Position numbers and translations under genes: made by a program. 64,000 nucleotides of DNA, taken from contig NZ_CP074406.1 of assembly GCF_018388425.1 (NCBI RefSeq), forward strand, positions 248,001-312,000, read 5' to 3'. The notes beneath the pieces are model-generated. The model saw nothing but the letters and a program-made list of their open reading frames with translations, was not told the DNA's origin and ran no database searches. This stretch comes from Nocardioides faecalis (GTDB lineage Bacteria > Actinomycetota > Actinomycetes > Propionibacteriales > Nocardioidaceae). Below are positions 32,083-40,740 of the stretch, piece by piece. Each line of letters starts with the position of its first letter. Positions within the stretch are counted from its first letter, which is position 1.

Positions 32083-33546
32083 ATGGCCATCCGCACCGGA
32101 GAGCAGTACCTGAAGAGCCTGGACGACGGGCGCAGCGTCTACGTCGACGGCCGGCGGGTCGAGGACGTGACGACCTACCCCGCCTTCCAGGGCGTGCTGC
32201 GCACCCTGGCGGGGCTGTACGACGCCCAGCACGACCCCGAGCTCGCCGACGTGCTCACGGTCGCCGACCCGCGCACCGGACAGGTCCACAGCACCACCCT
32301 GCTCGAGGTGCACACCCTCGACGACGCGCGCACCCGGCTGCGCTGCGACCGGCTCCGTACCGACCTGACCTACGGCATGATGGGCCGGCTCCCGGACTTC
32401 ATGAACGCCTACCTGCTCGACATCCGCAGCAGCCTGCTGCACGCCGGCAAGGAGCGCGAGGCGGCTCGGCTGGGCGACTACCTGGAGCGACTGCGCCGCG
32501 AGGACCTCGCCGTCACCCACACCCTCGTCGACCCGCAGAGCGACCGGTCCACCACCGACGCGCCGCCGGAGGCCGTGCACGTCGTCGAGCGGCGTGCCGA
32601 CGGCATGGTGGTGAGCGGCGCCCGGCTGCTCTCGACGCTGGCGCCGGTGGCCAACGAGGTCTTCGTCGGCCCCTACGTGCCGCGCCGCACCGGCCAGGAG
32701 GACTACGCGCTGGCGTTCACGCTCCCGCTCGCCACCGACGGACTCAAGATCGTCTGCCGGCAGGCGTACGACCGCGGTGACGGTCTCTTTGACACCCCGC
32801 TGTCGGGCCGCTTCGACGAGGGCGACGCGATCCTCATCTTCGACGAGGTCTTCGTACCCAGCGACCGGATCATCGTCGACGGTGACCTCGCGGCCTACAA
32901 CGCCGTGGTCGGCGGCGCCGCCGGCTACGGCCCGCTCCAGGGCGCCGCCCGGAGCACCGCGAAGCTGCGCTTCCTCACCGGCCTGGCCACCGTCGCCGCC
33001 CGGGCCACCGGCCGCGCCGGCTCGCCGCGCTACCAGGAGGAGGTCGGCGAGCTGGTCGGGCTGCTCAACGTCGCCGAGGGCCTGCTCGACGCCGCCGCGC
33101 TCGACCTGCACCGCCGGATCGAGACCCGCCGCCTGGGCGCCGACGCACCGGTGCCCGGCCCGGGCGAGCCCGCGGTGGAGTCGCGGGTGGGCATCTCGGC
33201 GCTGACCTTCTTCTTCCCGCATGCGATCGCCAAGGCCGTGGAGGTCCTGCGGCTGGTCGCCGGCAGCGGCGCGATCGCGATGACCGAGGGCGACCTGCGG
33301 CACGCCGACATCGCTCACCTCGTCGAGGCCTACGTGCACGGGCCGGACGTGCCGGCCGAGCGCCGGCTGCAGGTGATGCGCATGGTGTGGGACGCCACCA
33401 GCAGCCCCTTCGCTGCGCGGCAGGCGCTGTACGAGCGCTACTACACCGGCGACCCCATCATCGGCCGCGTGCTGTTCTTCAACTCGCCCAAGACCTCAGA
33501 GGCCGAGCGGATGGCCGAGCGGCTGCTGGCCGACGGCGCTCGCTGA
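32083..33546 (+). CDS. 4-hydroxyphenylacetate 3-hydroxylase (HpaB/PvcC) family monooxygenase
   Basis: A 487-residue oxygenase subunit. The opening 'IRTGEQYLKSLDDGRSVYVDG' is the standard HpaB N-terminus, 'VQPQSDR'-like 'LVDPQSDRS' follows, then 'ARLLSTLAPVANEVFVG', 'IFDEVFVPSDRIIVDGD' and 'LVGLLNVAEGLLDAAALD'. Family members hydroxylate phenols with FADH2 supplied by a separate reductase. The reductase at 40733-41935 is a candidate partner. It would convert a phenol to a catechol for ring cleavage or dehalogenate a halophenol. Start ATG 32083 has only a weak ribosome binding site. It converges with the PucR gene. Confidence 0.9.
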   Translation: MAIRTGEQYLKSLDDGRSVYVDGRRVEDVTTYPAFQGVLRTLAGLYDAQHDPELADVLTVADPRTGQVHSTTLLEVHTLDDARTRLRCDRLRTDLTYGMMGRLPDFMNAYLLDIRSSLLHAGKEREAARLGDYLERLRREDLAVTHTLVDPQSDRSTTDAPPEAVHVVERRADGMVVSGARLLSTLAPVANEVFVGPYVPRRTGQEDYALAFTLPLATDGLKIVCRQAYDRGDGLFDTPLSGRFDEGDAILIFDEVFVPSDRIIVDGDLAAYNAVVGGAAGYGPLQGAARSTAKLRFLTGLATVAARATGRAGSPRYQEEVGELVGLLNVAEGLLDAAALDLHRRIETRRLGADAPVPGPGEPAVESRVGISALTFFFPHAIAKAVEVLRLVAGSGAIAMTEGDLRHADIAHLVEAYVHGPDVPAERRLQVMRMVWDATSSPFAARQALYERYYTGDPIIGRVLFFNSPKTSEAERMAERLLADGAR

Positions 33547-33573
33547 ACCACCGGGCCACCCGGCCACCCAGCC

Positions 33574-34758
33574 TCAGCGCAGGCCGCAGAGCGTGGCCAC
33601 GCGCAGCCCGACCTGGAGGTCGTGTCGGGCTGCGCCGTGGCGCACGTCGACCCCGGTGAGCGTGCGCACCCGGTCCAGCCGGTAGTAGAGCGTGCTGCGG
33701 TGGATCGACAGCGCCTGCGCGGTGGCCTGCGCGTCCCCGCCTCGGTGCAGGTAGGCCTCGACGGTGTGCGCCAGGTCCGGTCCGCCCGGCGCGTCCAGCA
33801 GGCGTCGTACGGCGTCGGGCAGGTCGGCGGCGCCCAGGTCGGTCAGCGGCAGCCGGAGCAGGAGCCGGTCGGCGCCCAGGTCTGCCCACGTCGCGACGGT
33901 GCCGTAGCGCCCCGGGTCGCGCCAGCAGCCCGCGAGTGCCAGGGCCGCCTCGCGGGCGGAGGCCGCGACGTCGGCGAGCCGTTCGCGCGACGTGCCGACA
34001 CCGACCCGGACGCCGGCGGGCAGGCTCCGGCCCAGCCGGGTCAACGCCCGCTCGTGGTCGGCGGCGACAGCGCAGACCAGCACCGCGGTGTCGGCCACGA
34101 CGGCGCCGACGGCGCCGGCGCTGCCGGCGGCCGATGTCGCGGCGACGTCGCCCAGGATCGTCTCCAGCCGCAGCCGGTCCGCCTGGGGCGGCGGGTCGTC
34201 GAGGGGAAGGCGGGTGGAGAGGGCGAGCGCGAGGTAGCCGCGGGCGGCGGCGCCGAATCCCTCGGCGTGCAACGTGGCGGCGGCGTGCTCGCGGGTGGCC
34301 TCGTCGTCGGCGAGCAGGTCGCGGACGGCGGCGAGCGAGGAGTGCTGCCGGGTGCGCCGTTCCAGGACGCGGATCTGCAGCAGCAGCGCGATCTCGGCGG
34401 CCGCCGTGCGCAGGAGGTCGTCGAAGCGCTCGTCGAACGGGACGTCGCCGTCCTCGACGTTGCAGACCAGGTAGCCCAGGACGACGCCCTCGTGCCGCAC
34501 GGCCATGCCGATGCGGTCGGCGTGCCCGGGGTCCGAGGGCACCAGGACGGGGCCGGGGGAGCGGTGCACGCCGGAGCGGTGCACCAGCTGCAGCGCCCGC
34601 GGCTCGGTACGACGCGCCAGGATCGCGCCACGGCGGTTCGGGTCGATCTCCTGCTCGGAGTGGGCGCTGTGCGCAACCAGCTTCATGGCCTGGTCGTAGA
34701 GCACCACCGGGCGGCGCAGGTCGCGGCCCAGGCGGTCGACGCGGTCCTCGAGCGACAT
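33574..34758 (-). CDS. PucR/CdaR family transcriptional regulator
   Basis: A 394-residue regulator with ATG at 34758 and GGAGGT upstream. It has an N-terminal sensor region (residues 1-130, GAF-like around 'RIGMAVRHEGVVLGYLVCNV'), a central degenerate GGDEF-like domain ('VRVGVGTSRERLADVAASAREA'), and the C-terminal HTH_30 ('LAHTVEAYLHRGGDAQATAQAL', 'IHRSTLYYRLDRVRTLTGVDV'). PucR proteins often activate catabolic genes in response to the pathway substrate. It lies between the HpaB-type gene and the HsaA-like gene and could serve either. Confidence 0.9.
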   Translation of the reverse strand: MSLEDRVDRLGRDLRRPVVLYDQAMKLVAHSAHSEQEIDPNRRGAILARRTEPRALQLVHRSGVHRSPGPVLVPSDPGHADRIGMAVRHEGVVLGYLVCNVEDGDVPFDERFDDLLRTAAAEIALLLQIRVLERRTRQHSSLAAVRDLLADDEATREHAAATLHAEGFGAAARGYLALALSTRLPLDDPPPQADRLRLETILGDVAATSAAGSAGAVGAVVADTAVLVCAVAADHERALTRLGRSLPAGVRVGVGTSRERLADVAASAREAALALAGCWRDPGRYGTVATWADLGADRLLLRLPLTDLGAADLPDAVRRLLDAPGGPDLAHTVEAYLHRGGDAQATAQALSIHRSTLYYRLDRVRTLTGVDVRHGAARHDLQVGLRVATLCGLR

Positions 34759-34809
34759 CGGGACCTCCGGTGCCGGCGGCGGGTGGTGGGACAGGGGGTG
34801 GGACAGGGA

Positions 34810-34846
34810 GACCTCCGGGTCCGGTGTGGGGCCGGACCCGGAGGTC
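34810..34846 (-). terminator. Hairpin terminator downstream of HsaA-like gene 1
   Basis: GACCTCCGGGTCCGG (34810-34824) and CCGGACCCGGAGGTC (34832-34846) form a perfect 15-bp stem with a 7-base loop, 31 bp past the stop of the minus-strand oxygenase gene. No T-run follows. It separates that operon from the PucR gene. Confidence 0.75.
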
Positions 34847-34877
34847 GTCTGGTGGTGGGCGGGTCAGGCGGCGCCGC

Positions 34878-36050
34878 TCAGAAGAGCACGGTCGGCGGCG
34901 TCGGGTTGCCGTAGAGGTTGAGGCCGTACGCCTGGTAGATCGGGTCGGCGTTGTTCGACGCGTGGTTCAGCGCGGCGTGGATGTCGCGCCAGCACCGCTG
35001 CAGGGTCGAGCCGGAGCGCAGGGCGGTGCCGCCCGCGTGCAGGAACAGCTCGTCGACGGCGTTGACCGCCCGGCGCGCGATCCGGACCTGGTTGCGGCGC
35101 AGGGTGAGCCGCTGCTCGGGGCTGAACCGCTCGCCGCTGCGCGCGTGCTCCGTCATCTGCTCGATGTCGTCGAAGAGCTGGTTGCGGCCGGCCGCGAGGT
35201 CCGCGGACGCCCGGCCCAGGACCGCGAGCTGATGCGGGTCGTTGGCGGTCTTCACCCCGCGCGCGGTGACGCGGTCGCGCATGGCGGCGACGAACGCGGC
35301 GAGAGCACCCTCGGCCATGGCCACCGTGGCGGTGGTGATGCCGGCGGTGAACATCGGGTGGAACGGCATCCGGTAGAGCGCGCTGTCGCCGCGGCCGACC
35401 TGCTCGGCGAGGCCGCCGTCCTCCATCGGGACCGGGTCGAACACCCGGTGGCCCGGGATGAAGGCGTCCTTGATCAGGATGTCCTTGCTGCCGGTGCCGC
35501 GCAGGCCCACGACGTCCCAGGTGTCGTGCAGGATCTCGTAGTCCGCCCGGGGAAGGACGAAGTGCCGCAGCCCGCCGGGCACCGGCACGCCGTCGGCGTC
35601 GGTGATCAGGCCGCCGAGGATGATCCACTGGCAGTGGTCGGTGCCCGAGGAGAAGGGCCAGCGGCCGGAGAAGACGTAGCCCCCGTCGACCGGCTTCGCC
35701 CGCCCCAGCGGTGCGTACGGCGACGCGATCCAGGTGTCGGGGTCGTCCGCCCAGATCTCCTTCTGCAGGGTGGGATCCATCTGGGCCATCTCGAAGGCGT
35801 GCACGCCGACGACGCCGGCGACCCAGCCGGCCGAGGAGGAGCGGGTGCCGATCTCGAGCTGGGCGCGGAAGAAGTCGATCGGGTCGGCCTCGTAGCCGCC
35901 GTGCTCCTTGGGCTGCAGCATGCGCATCACGCCGCTGCTGCGCAGGATCTCGGCGGTGGTGTCGCTGAGGCGTCCCAGCTCGTCGCTGACGGGCGCCTCG
36001 GCGGCGAGCTCCTCGGCGCGGGCCAGGATCCGTTCGTGTACCTCGTGCAT
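34878..36050 (-). CDS. HsaA-like flavin-dependent monooxygenase, oxygenase component (1)
   Basis: A 390-residue acyl-CoA-dehydrogenase-fold oxygenase. 'VMRMLQPKEHGGYEADPIDFF', 'SSAGWVAGVVGVHAFEMAQMD', 'IASPYAPLGRAKPVDGGYVFSGRWPFSSGTDHCQW' (read as consecutive short motifs) and 'WRDIHAALNHASNNADPIYQAYG' are hallmarks of the HsaA/TftD-like group D monooxygenases. HsaA hydroxylates a phenolic steroid intermediate to a catechol using reduced flavin. ATG 36050 follows GAAGGT. It is coupled in a two-gene operon with the hydrolase at 36104-36943. Substrate is unknown. Confidence 0.9.
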   Translation of the reverse strand: MHEVHERILARAEELAAEAPVSDELGRLSDTTAEILRSSGVMRMLQPKEHGGYEADPIDFFRAQLEIGTRSSSAGWVAGVVGVHAFEMAQMDPTLQKEIWADDPDTWIASPYAPLGRAKPVDGGYVFSGRWPFSSGTDHCQWIILGGLITDADGVPVPGGLRHFVLPRADYEILHDTWDVVGLRGTGSKDILIKDAFIPGHRVFDPVPMEDGGLAEQVGRGDSALYRMPFHPMFTAGITTATVAMAEGALAAFVAAMRDRVTARGVKTANDPHQLAVLGRASADLAAGRNQLFDDIEQMTEHARSGERFSPEQRLTLRRNQVRIARRAVNAVDELFLHAGGTALRSGSTLQRCWRDIHAALNHASNNADPIYQAYGLNLYGNPTPPTVLF

Positions 36051-36103
36051 CGGGGACCTTCGTTCTGTTCTGGGTGCTGTCGTGTGCCGGGGTGAGCGGG
36101 CGC

Positions 36104-36943
36104 TCAGTTGTGCGTAAGGAAGTCGATGACCAGCCGGTTGAACTCGTCGGCGTGCTCGAGCTGGGCCCAGTGGCCGCAGCCGGCCAGCAGCACCGCGCGC
36201 GAGCTCTGCACCAGCGAGACCAGCTTCAGCGTCGACTCGTAGTGCACGACCCGGTCGTCGCGGCCGTGGAAGAACAGCGACGGCGCGGTGATCGAGGCGA
36301 TCTGGGCGTGCGTGGCCATGTGCGGGCGCGGGCGGCCGATGCCGTCGGCGAAGTTCTTGATGTGCTCGGGGTGGTCGACCGCGGCGCGGTAGCGCTGGGC
36401 CAGCAGCTCCTCGGAGGCGAAGGCCGGGTCGTAGGTCATGATGTCGACCAGCGCGCGGAAGTTCTCCTCGGTCGGCTCCTGGTAGGTGCGCTGCAGCACC
36501 TTCACGCCCTCCGACGGGCCGCCACCGGGGACGAACAGGTGGGCACCGCCCACGCCGGCGCCCATGGTGACCAGGTGGCTGACCCGGTCGTGCTGGGTGG
36601 CGGCGAACATGACCGACGTCGCCCCGCCCATCGAGTTGCCGATGAAGGCGGCCTTCTCGATGCCGAGGGCGTCCAGGAACTCGAGCGCCGTCGTGGCGTG
36701 GTCGCGGTCGTCGTAGGAGACGGGGGAGGACTTGCCCCAGCCGGGCATGTCGACGGCCAGGCAGCGGAAGTGCTTGCCGAGCTCACGCATGTTGTCGGCG
36801 AAGTTCGACCAGCCGGTGGCGCCGGGGCCCGAGCCGTGCAGCAGCACGATCGGGTGGCCCTCGCCGTACTCGTTGTAGTGGACCCGGCCCGAGGGCAGCT
36901 CCACGAAACGGCTGGTGGCTTCCTCGGTGAACAGCTCGGTCAC
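36104..36943 (-). CDS. Alpha/beta hydrolase, HsaD/BphD-like meta-cleavage product hydrolase (1)
   Basis: A 279-residue hydrolase. GTG 36943 is chosen because AAGGAG lies seven bases upstream; a longer in-frame start at 37186 has no such signal and would add a non-conserved Arg-rich tail. The catalytic triad is complete: Ser in 'GNSMGGATSV', Asp in 'FHGRDDRVVHY' and His in 'AGCGHWAQLEHADEFN'. The oxyanion-hole motif is 'LLHGSGPGATGWSNF'. HsaD/BphD-type enzymes cleave the carbon-carbon bond of ring-fission products to give 2-hydroxypenta-2,4-dienoate and an acid. It precedes HsaA-like gene 1. Confidence 0.92.
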   Translation of the reverse strand: MTELFTEEATSRFVELPSGRVHYNEYGEGHPIVLLHGSGPGATGWSNFADNMRELGKHFRCLAVDMPGWGKSSPVSYDDRDHATTALEFLDALGIEKAAFIGNSMGGATSVMFAATQHDRVSHLVTMGAGVGGAHLFVPGGGPSEGVKVLQRTYQEPTEENFRALVDIMTYDPAFASEELLAQRYRAAVDHPEHIKNFADGIGRPRPHMATHAQIASITAPSLFFHGRDDRVVHYESTLKLVSLVQSSRAVLLAGCGHWAQLEHADEFNRLVIDFLTHN

Positions 36944-37279
36944 GATCAGACTCCTTGGATCGACGGGCGCGACGCGGCGACCCGGTGCGGGCCGGCGGGC
37001 GGAACGGGGACCGGGGCGGGGCCGCCGGTCGTCCGCTCCAGTGTCCGGCCCGGGTCGGCGGGTCGGGCGCGGTCTCGCACCCAGCGGAATGACGTACGTC
37101 GCAGACATCTCCCCACGGGCCGAGCCAGGCGTGACGGCACTACTGCTCGCAGATCGAAATTCCGCACGGTGAGTGATCGGGGCCACCGCCGATCGAGGTT
37201 TGTAAGTGTCGTCACATGCCGTCGCCGCGACGGCTGGGGAGCGATCTCGATCCCCCTGTCACGAAGGACATGAACACCT
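36944..37279. promoter_or_regulatory. 336-bp divergent promoter region with conserved motif, copy B
   Basis: The gap separates the hydrolase/HsaA-like operon (minus) from the NitT/TauT importer operon (plus). CTCGCACCCAGCGGAAT at 37074-37090 is nearly identical to the motif at 30242-30258. An ACGTACGT palindrome follows at 37093-37100. No gene was found here. The importer receptor start has AAGGA at 37264-37268 upstream. Confidence 0.55.
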
Positions 37280-38251
37280 ATGGCTTCTAAGCGTCTCGGC
37301 GCAGCGGCGTTCGCCGTCGCCGCCCTGCTGGCGACCACCTCGGCGTGCTCCTCCGACGACGGCGGCTCGGGTGCCGCGGACGGCAAGATCAACCTGGCGG
37401 TCTTCGCGTCCGTCAACGGCGCCCCGGCCTTCGCCGGCGACGACGAGGGCGTCTTCGAGGACAACGACCTCGACGTCGCGCTGACCACCGCCAAGACCTC
37501 GAGCGAGATGATCCCGCAGCTCATCGGCGGCAAGGTGGACATCGCACTGCTCGACGTCGCGACCTCCCTGGTCGCCATCGGTCAGGGCATGGACCTCGTC
37601 TACATCGCAGGCGGCACCGACGGTGGCATCCCGGAGGGCCAGGAGGACTTCTCCTTCGCCAACGTCTGGGTCGCCAAGAACTCCGGCATCGACTCGATGG
37701 CCGACCTGGAGGGCAAGAAGGTCGGCATCCCGCAGATCAAGAGCCAGCCCTGGCTCGACCTGCGCGCCTCGGTCGACGAGGCCGGCGGCGACAGCTCCAA
37801 GGTCAAGTTCGTCGAGAGCCCCGACCCGCTGACCGCGTTGAAGTCGGGCCAGGTGGACGCGACCACGACCCCGGAGCCGGTGGGCACCATCGAGCGCGCC
37901 AAGGGCGAGCTGAAGCTGCTCGGCCCGACGAACTCCGGCGGCGGCGGCCACGCCTACGTCTACGTCACCACCGCGGCCTTCGCGAAGAAGAACCCCGACG
38001 TCGTCGAGTCGTTCGCCGAGGCGGTCCGCGCGGCCAACGCGAAGGTCAACGCCGACAAGGACCTGCTGGTCTCCACCATCGCCGAGGTCATCAAGGCGCC
38101 CTCCGACGTGCTGGCCAAGTCGGCCCTGCCGGTCTACACCGAGGCCACCCTGACCGAGGACGACGTGCAGTTCTCCATCGACTACCTCGAGAAGTACGAC
38201 ATGTTCGAGCAGGGCGCTCCCGCCGCTGCCGACGTGCTCTTCACCCGCTGA
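37280..38251 (+). CDS. ABC transporter substrate-binding lipoprotein, NitT/TauT type
   Basis: A 323-residue receptor with an N-terminal signal and lipobox Thr-Ser-Ala-Cys (Cys23). 'INLAVFASVNGAPAFAGDDEGVF', 'EMIPQLIGGKVDIALLDVATS' and 'DLEGKKVGIPQIKSQPW' fit the NMT1/SsuA-like fold used for nitrate, sulfonate, phthalate and pyrimidine-precursor import. In this context an aromatic acid or sulfonate is a reasonable ligand (inference). It is first in the operon and followed by a strong hairpin, which may keep its mRNA more abundant than the permease part. Confidence 0.92.
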   Translation: MASKRLGAAAFAVAALLATTSACSSDDGGSGAADGKINLAVFASVNGAPAFAGDDEGVFEDNDLDVALTTAKTSSEMIPQLIGGKVDIALLDVATSLVAIGQGMDLVYIAGGTDGGIPEGQEDFSFANVWVAKNSGIDSMADLEGKKVGIPQIKSQPWLDLRASVDEAGGDSSKVKFVESPDPLTALKSGQVDATTTPEPVGTIERAKGELKLLGPTNSGGGGHAYVYVTTAAFAKKNPDVVESFAEAVRAANAKVNADKDLLVSTIAEVIKAPSDVLAKSALPVYTEATLTEDDVQFSIDYLEKYDMFEQGAPAAADVLFTR

Positions 38252-38280
38252 GTCGCTGACTCGACGAACCATCCGCTGAC

Positions 38281-38322
38281 CCTGCCGGGTGCGCGGCTCC
38301 TGCCGAGCCCGCACCCGGCAGG
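38281..38322 (+). other. Intra-operon hairpin after the receptor gene
   Basis: Bases 38281-38299 pair with 38305-38322 (13 + 5 bp with one bulged C, 5-base loop). It lies between the receptor stop and the first permease. Such hairpins commonly act as partial terminators or RNA-stabilising ends that favour receptor synthesis. Confidence 0.6.
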
Positions 38323-38357
38323 CACCCCGACATCCGCCAAGCAAGAGAGGTAGTGCC

Positions 38358-39158
38358 GTGACGCGCACCAAGCCCTCGCAGGCACCCTCCCCGGTGAGGC
38401 GCCTGGCCTACCGGGTCCTCGCGATCCTCGTCGCCCTCGTGGTGTGGCACCTCTTCGCCACCGGGCCGGGAGGCTCGAGCGACTTCCCCACCCCGCTGGA
38501 CATCTTCGAAGCCGGCGCCGACGCGGTCCCCACCCAGGACTTCTGGGCCAACATCGCCACCTCGCTGCGCACCGCGGTGACCGGCCTGGCCCTGGTGGTC
38601 CTGGTCGGCCTGCCGGTCGGCCTGCTCATCGGCTCCAACGAGATCACCCGCCGCAGCACGCAGCTCGTGCTCGACTTCGGCCGGACCGTGCCGGCGATCG
38701 CACTGCTCCCGCTGTTCCTGCTGGTCTTCGGCGCCGGCCGCACGCTCGGCGTGGTGCTGATCCTGGTCTCCGCCGTGTGGCCGATCATCATCCAGACCAG
38801 CTACGCCGTCGGCCAGATCTCCCCGCAGCTCAAGCGGGTGGGCCGCGCCTACCACCTGAGCCGCTGGTACCGGCTGCGCTTCATCGTCGCGCCGTCGATG
38901 CTGCCGTTCGTCTTCGCCGGCCTGCGCATCGCGGCCACCATCGCGCTGCTGATGGCCATCAGCAGCGAGTTCCTCGGCGGCTCCGACGGTCTCGGCTACA
39001 CGCTGCTGCAGGCGATGCAGCTCAACGACACCGACCGGGCGTTCCTCTACGCGTTCACCGCGGCGACGCTCGGGCTGCTGCTCAACCTCTTCTTCGTGCT
39101 GCTGCAGCGCCGCGTCCTGTGGTGGCACTCCTCGGTCCGTGCGGGAGGTACGTCGTGA
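38358..39158 (+). CDS. ABC transporter permease, NitT/TauT type (1)
   Basis: A 266-residue membrane protein. GTG 38358 follows GAGAGG at 38345-38350. About six hydrophobic helices are visible, from 'VLAILVALVVWHLFA' to 'LGLLLNLFFVLLQRRV'. The cytoplasmic coupling loop is around 'LKRVGRAYHLSRWYRLRFIVAPSML', matching the SsuC/TauC EAA region. It overlaps the second permease by four bases (GTGA), so the channel is probably a heterodimer, unlike most SsuC systems with one permease gene. Confidence 0.92.
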   Translation: MTRTKPSQAPSPVRRLAYRVLAILVALVVWHLFATGPGGSSDFPTPLDIFEAGADAVPTQDFWANIATSLRTAVTGLALVVLVGLPVGLLIGSNEITRRSTQLVLDFGRTVPAIALLPLFLLVFGAGRTLGVVLILVSAVWPIIIQTSYAVGQISPQLKRVGRAYHLSRWYRLRFIVAPSMLPFVFAGLRIAATIALLMAISSEFLGGSDGLGYTLLQAMQLNDTDRAFLYAFTAATLGLLLNLFFVLLQRRVLWWHSSVRAGGTS

Positions 39159-39943
39159 ACCGGCTCTCGAAGGCCGCCAAGGCCGTCGCCTGGGAGCTGT
39201 GGCTCCCGGTGCTCCTGGTCGCCGCGTGGTGGTTCGCCACCGCCGGCAGCACCTCCTTCTACTGGCCGGCGCTGTCCGACATCGCGAGCCGCTTCGGGGA
39301 GCTGTGGTTCTTCGACCACCTCCGCGAGGACGCGCTGCCCAGCGTCGTACGGCTCATCGCCGGGTTCAGCATCGGCTTCATGGCGGCGGTCTCGCTCGGC
39401 CTGCTGCTCGGCTCCGTGGCGGCACTGGAGGACGCGACCCGTCCGCTGGTGGAGTTCATGCGGGCCTTGCCGAGCGTCGCGCTGCTGCCGATCATGATGC
39501 TGCTGCTCGGCACCGAGGACGACATGAAGGTGGTCACCATCGCCTTCGTCGCCACGTGGCCGATCCTGCTCAACACCGTCGAGGGTGTGCGGTCCGTCGA
39601 CCCGGTGCTGCACCAGGTCGCCGCGAGCTACCGGCTCAGCCGCTGGCACCGGGTCCGCTACCTGGTGCTGCCCGCGGTGATGCCGCAGGTCTTCGCCGGC
39701 GCGCGGGTCGCGCTGTCCATGTCGGTGGTGGCCATGGTGCTCACCGAGATGATCGGCAGCCCCGGCGGCCTCGGCTACTTCGTCCTCAACTCCCAGCGCA
39801 CGTTCGACATCGTCGCGATGTGGACCGGCCTGATCGTCCTCGGCCTCATCGGCTACGCGGCGAACAAGGCGTTCGGCCTCCTCGAGGCCTGGGTCCTGGC
39901 ATGGCACCGCGGCTACACCACTCAGAAAGAAGACCAGCGATGA
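39155..39943 (+). CDS. ABC transporter permease, NitT/TauT type (2)
   Basis: A 262-residue permease starting at GTG 39155. Hydrophobic segments begin with 'LWLPVLLVAAWWFATA'; the EAA-type loop is 'DPVLHQVAASYRLSRWHRVRYLVLPAVMP'-like (around residues 152-180) and the last helix is 'WTGLIVLGLIGYAANKAFGLLE'. It resembles permease 1 in layout and probably pairs with it. ATGA overlap with the ATPase gene. Confidence 0.92.
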   Translation: MNRLSKAAKAVAWELWLPVLLVAAWWFATAGSTSFYWPALSDIASRFGELWFFDHLREDALPSVVRLIAGFSIGFMAAVSLGLLLGSVAALEDATRPLVEFMRALPSVALLPIMMLLLGTEDDMKVVTIAFVATWPILLNTVEGVRSVDPVLHQVAASYRLSRWHRVRYLVLPAVMPQVFAGARVALSMSVVAMVLTEMIGSPGGLGYFVLNSQRTFDIVAMWTGLIVLGLIGYAANKAFGLLEAWVLAWHRGYTTQKEDQR

Positions 39944-40740
39944 CGCAGATCAACCCCGTCGTCGACGCGAGCTCCGGCGACGTCGCGACCCCGGTCCTGC
40001 AGGCGCGAGCGCTGGGGCACGCCTACGGCTCCCGCCAGGTGCTCCAGGGACTCGACTTCCACGTCGGCCGCGGCGAGCTCATGTGCATCGTGGGCCCCTC
40101 CGGCGTCGGCAAGACGACGCTGTTGGAGTGCCTGACCGGCCTGCGCCGGCCCACCGACGGCAAGGTGCTGTTCGACGGCAAGGAGATCGACTCCCCGCCG
40201 CGCGGCCTGGCGATCGTCTTCCAGGACTACAGCCGCTCCCTGATGCCGTGGCTCAGCGTGATCGACAACGTCACGCTGCCGCTGCGCTCGGCCGGCATGG
40301 GCAAGGCCGAGCGTGAGAAGGTCGCCGTGGAGGCGCTGACGGAGGTCGGCCTCGCCGACTTCACCGACTCCTACCCGTGGCAGCTGTCCGGCGGCATGCA
40401 GCAGCGCGTCGCCATCGCTCGCGCCCTGGCCTACCGGCCGGACGCCATCGTGATGGACGAGCCCTTCGCCTCCGTCGACGCGCAGACCCGCGCCGACCTC
40501 GAGGACCTGCTGCTGCGCGTGCGCGACCACCTCGGGATCACGATCATCCTGGTGACCCACGACATCGACGAGGCGGTCTACCTCTCCGACCGCGTCCTCG
40601 CGCTGGGCGGCAAGCCCGCCGGGATCCGCGAGGTGCTCACCGTGGACCTGCCGAGTCCCCGGGAGCAGGTCGCCACCAAGGCACTGCCCCGCTTCGCGGA
40701 GCTGCGCAGCCACGTCTACCGCTTGATCCGCAATGTCTGA
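39940..40740 (+). CDS. ABC transporter ATP-binding protein, NitT/TauT type
   Basis: A 266-residue ATPase. Walker A 'GPSGVGKTT' is at about residues 52-60, Q-loop in 'IVFQDYSRSLMPWLS', signature LSGGMQQR, Walker B AIVMDEPFASVD and H-loop 'LVTHDIDEAVYLSDRV'. These are standard SsuB/TauB features. It overlaps the flavin reductase gene by eight bases, which ties the importer directly to the oxygenase system and argues that the importer brings in the substrate of the aromatic pathway or its effector. Confidence 0.94.
   Translation: MTQINPVVDASSGDVATPVLQARALGHAYGSRQVLQGLDFHVGRGELMCIVGPSGVGKTTLLECLTGLRRPTDGKVLFDGKEIDSPPRGLAIVFQDYSRSLMPWLSVIDNVTLPLRSAGMGKAEREKVAVEALTEVGLADFTDSYPWQLSGGMQQRVAIARALAYRPDAIVMDEPFASVDAQTRADLEDLLLRVRDHLGITIILVTHDIDEAVYLSDRVLALGGKPAGIREVLTVDLPSPREQVATKALPRFAELRSHVYRLIRNV

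Noticed and set aside
36104..37186. A longer start for hydrolase 1 at 37186
   Set aside because: The extra 81 codons are Arg/Pro-rich and cover the conserved promoter motif; GTG 36943 has AAGGAG at proper spacing.
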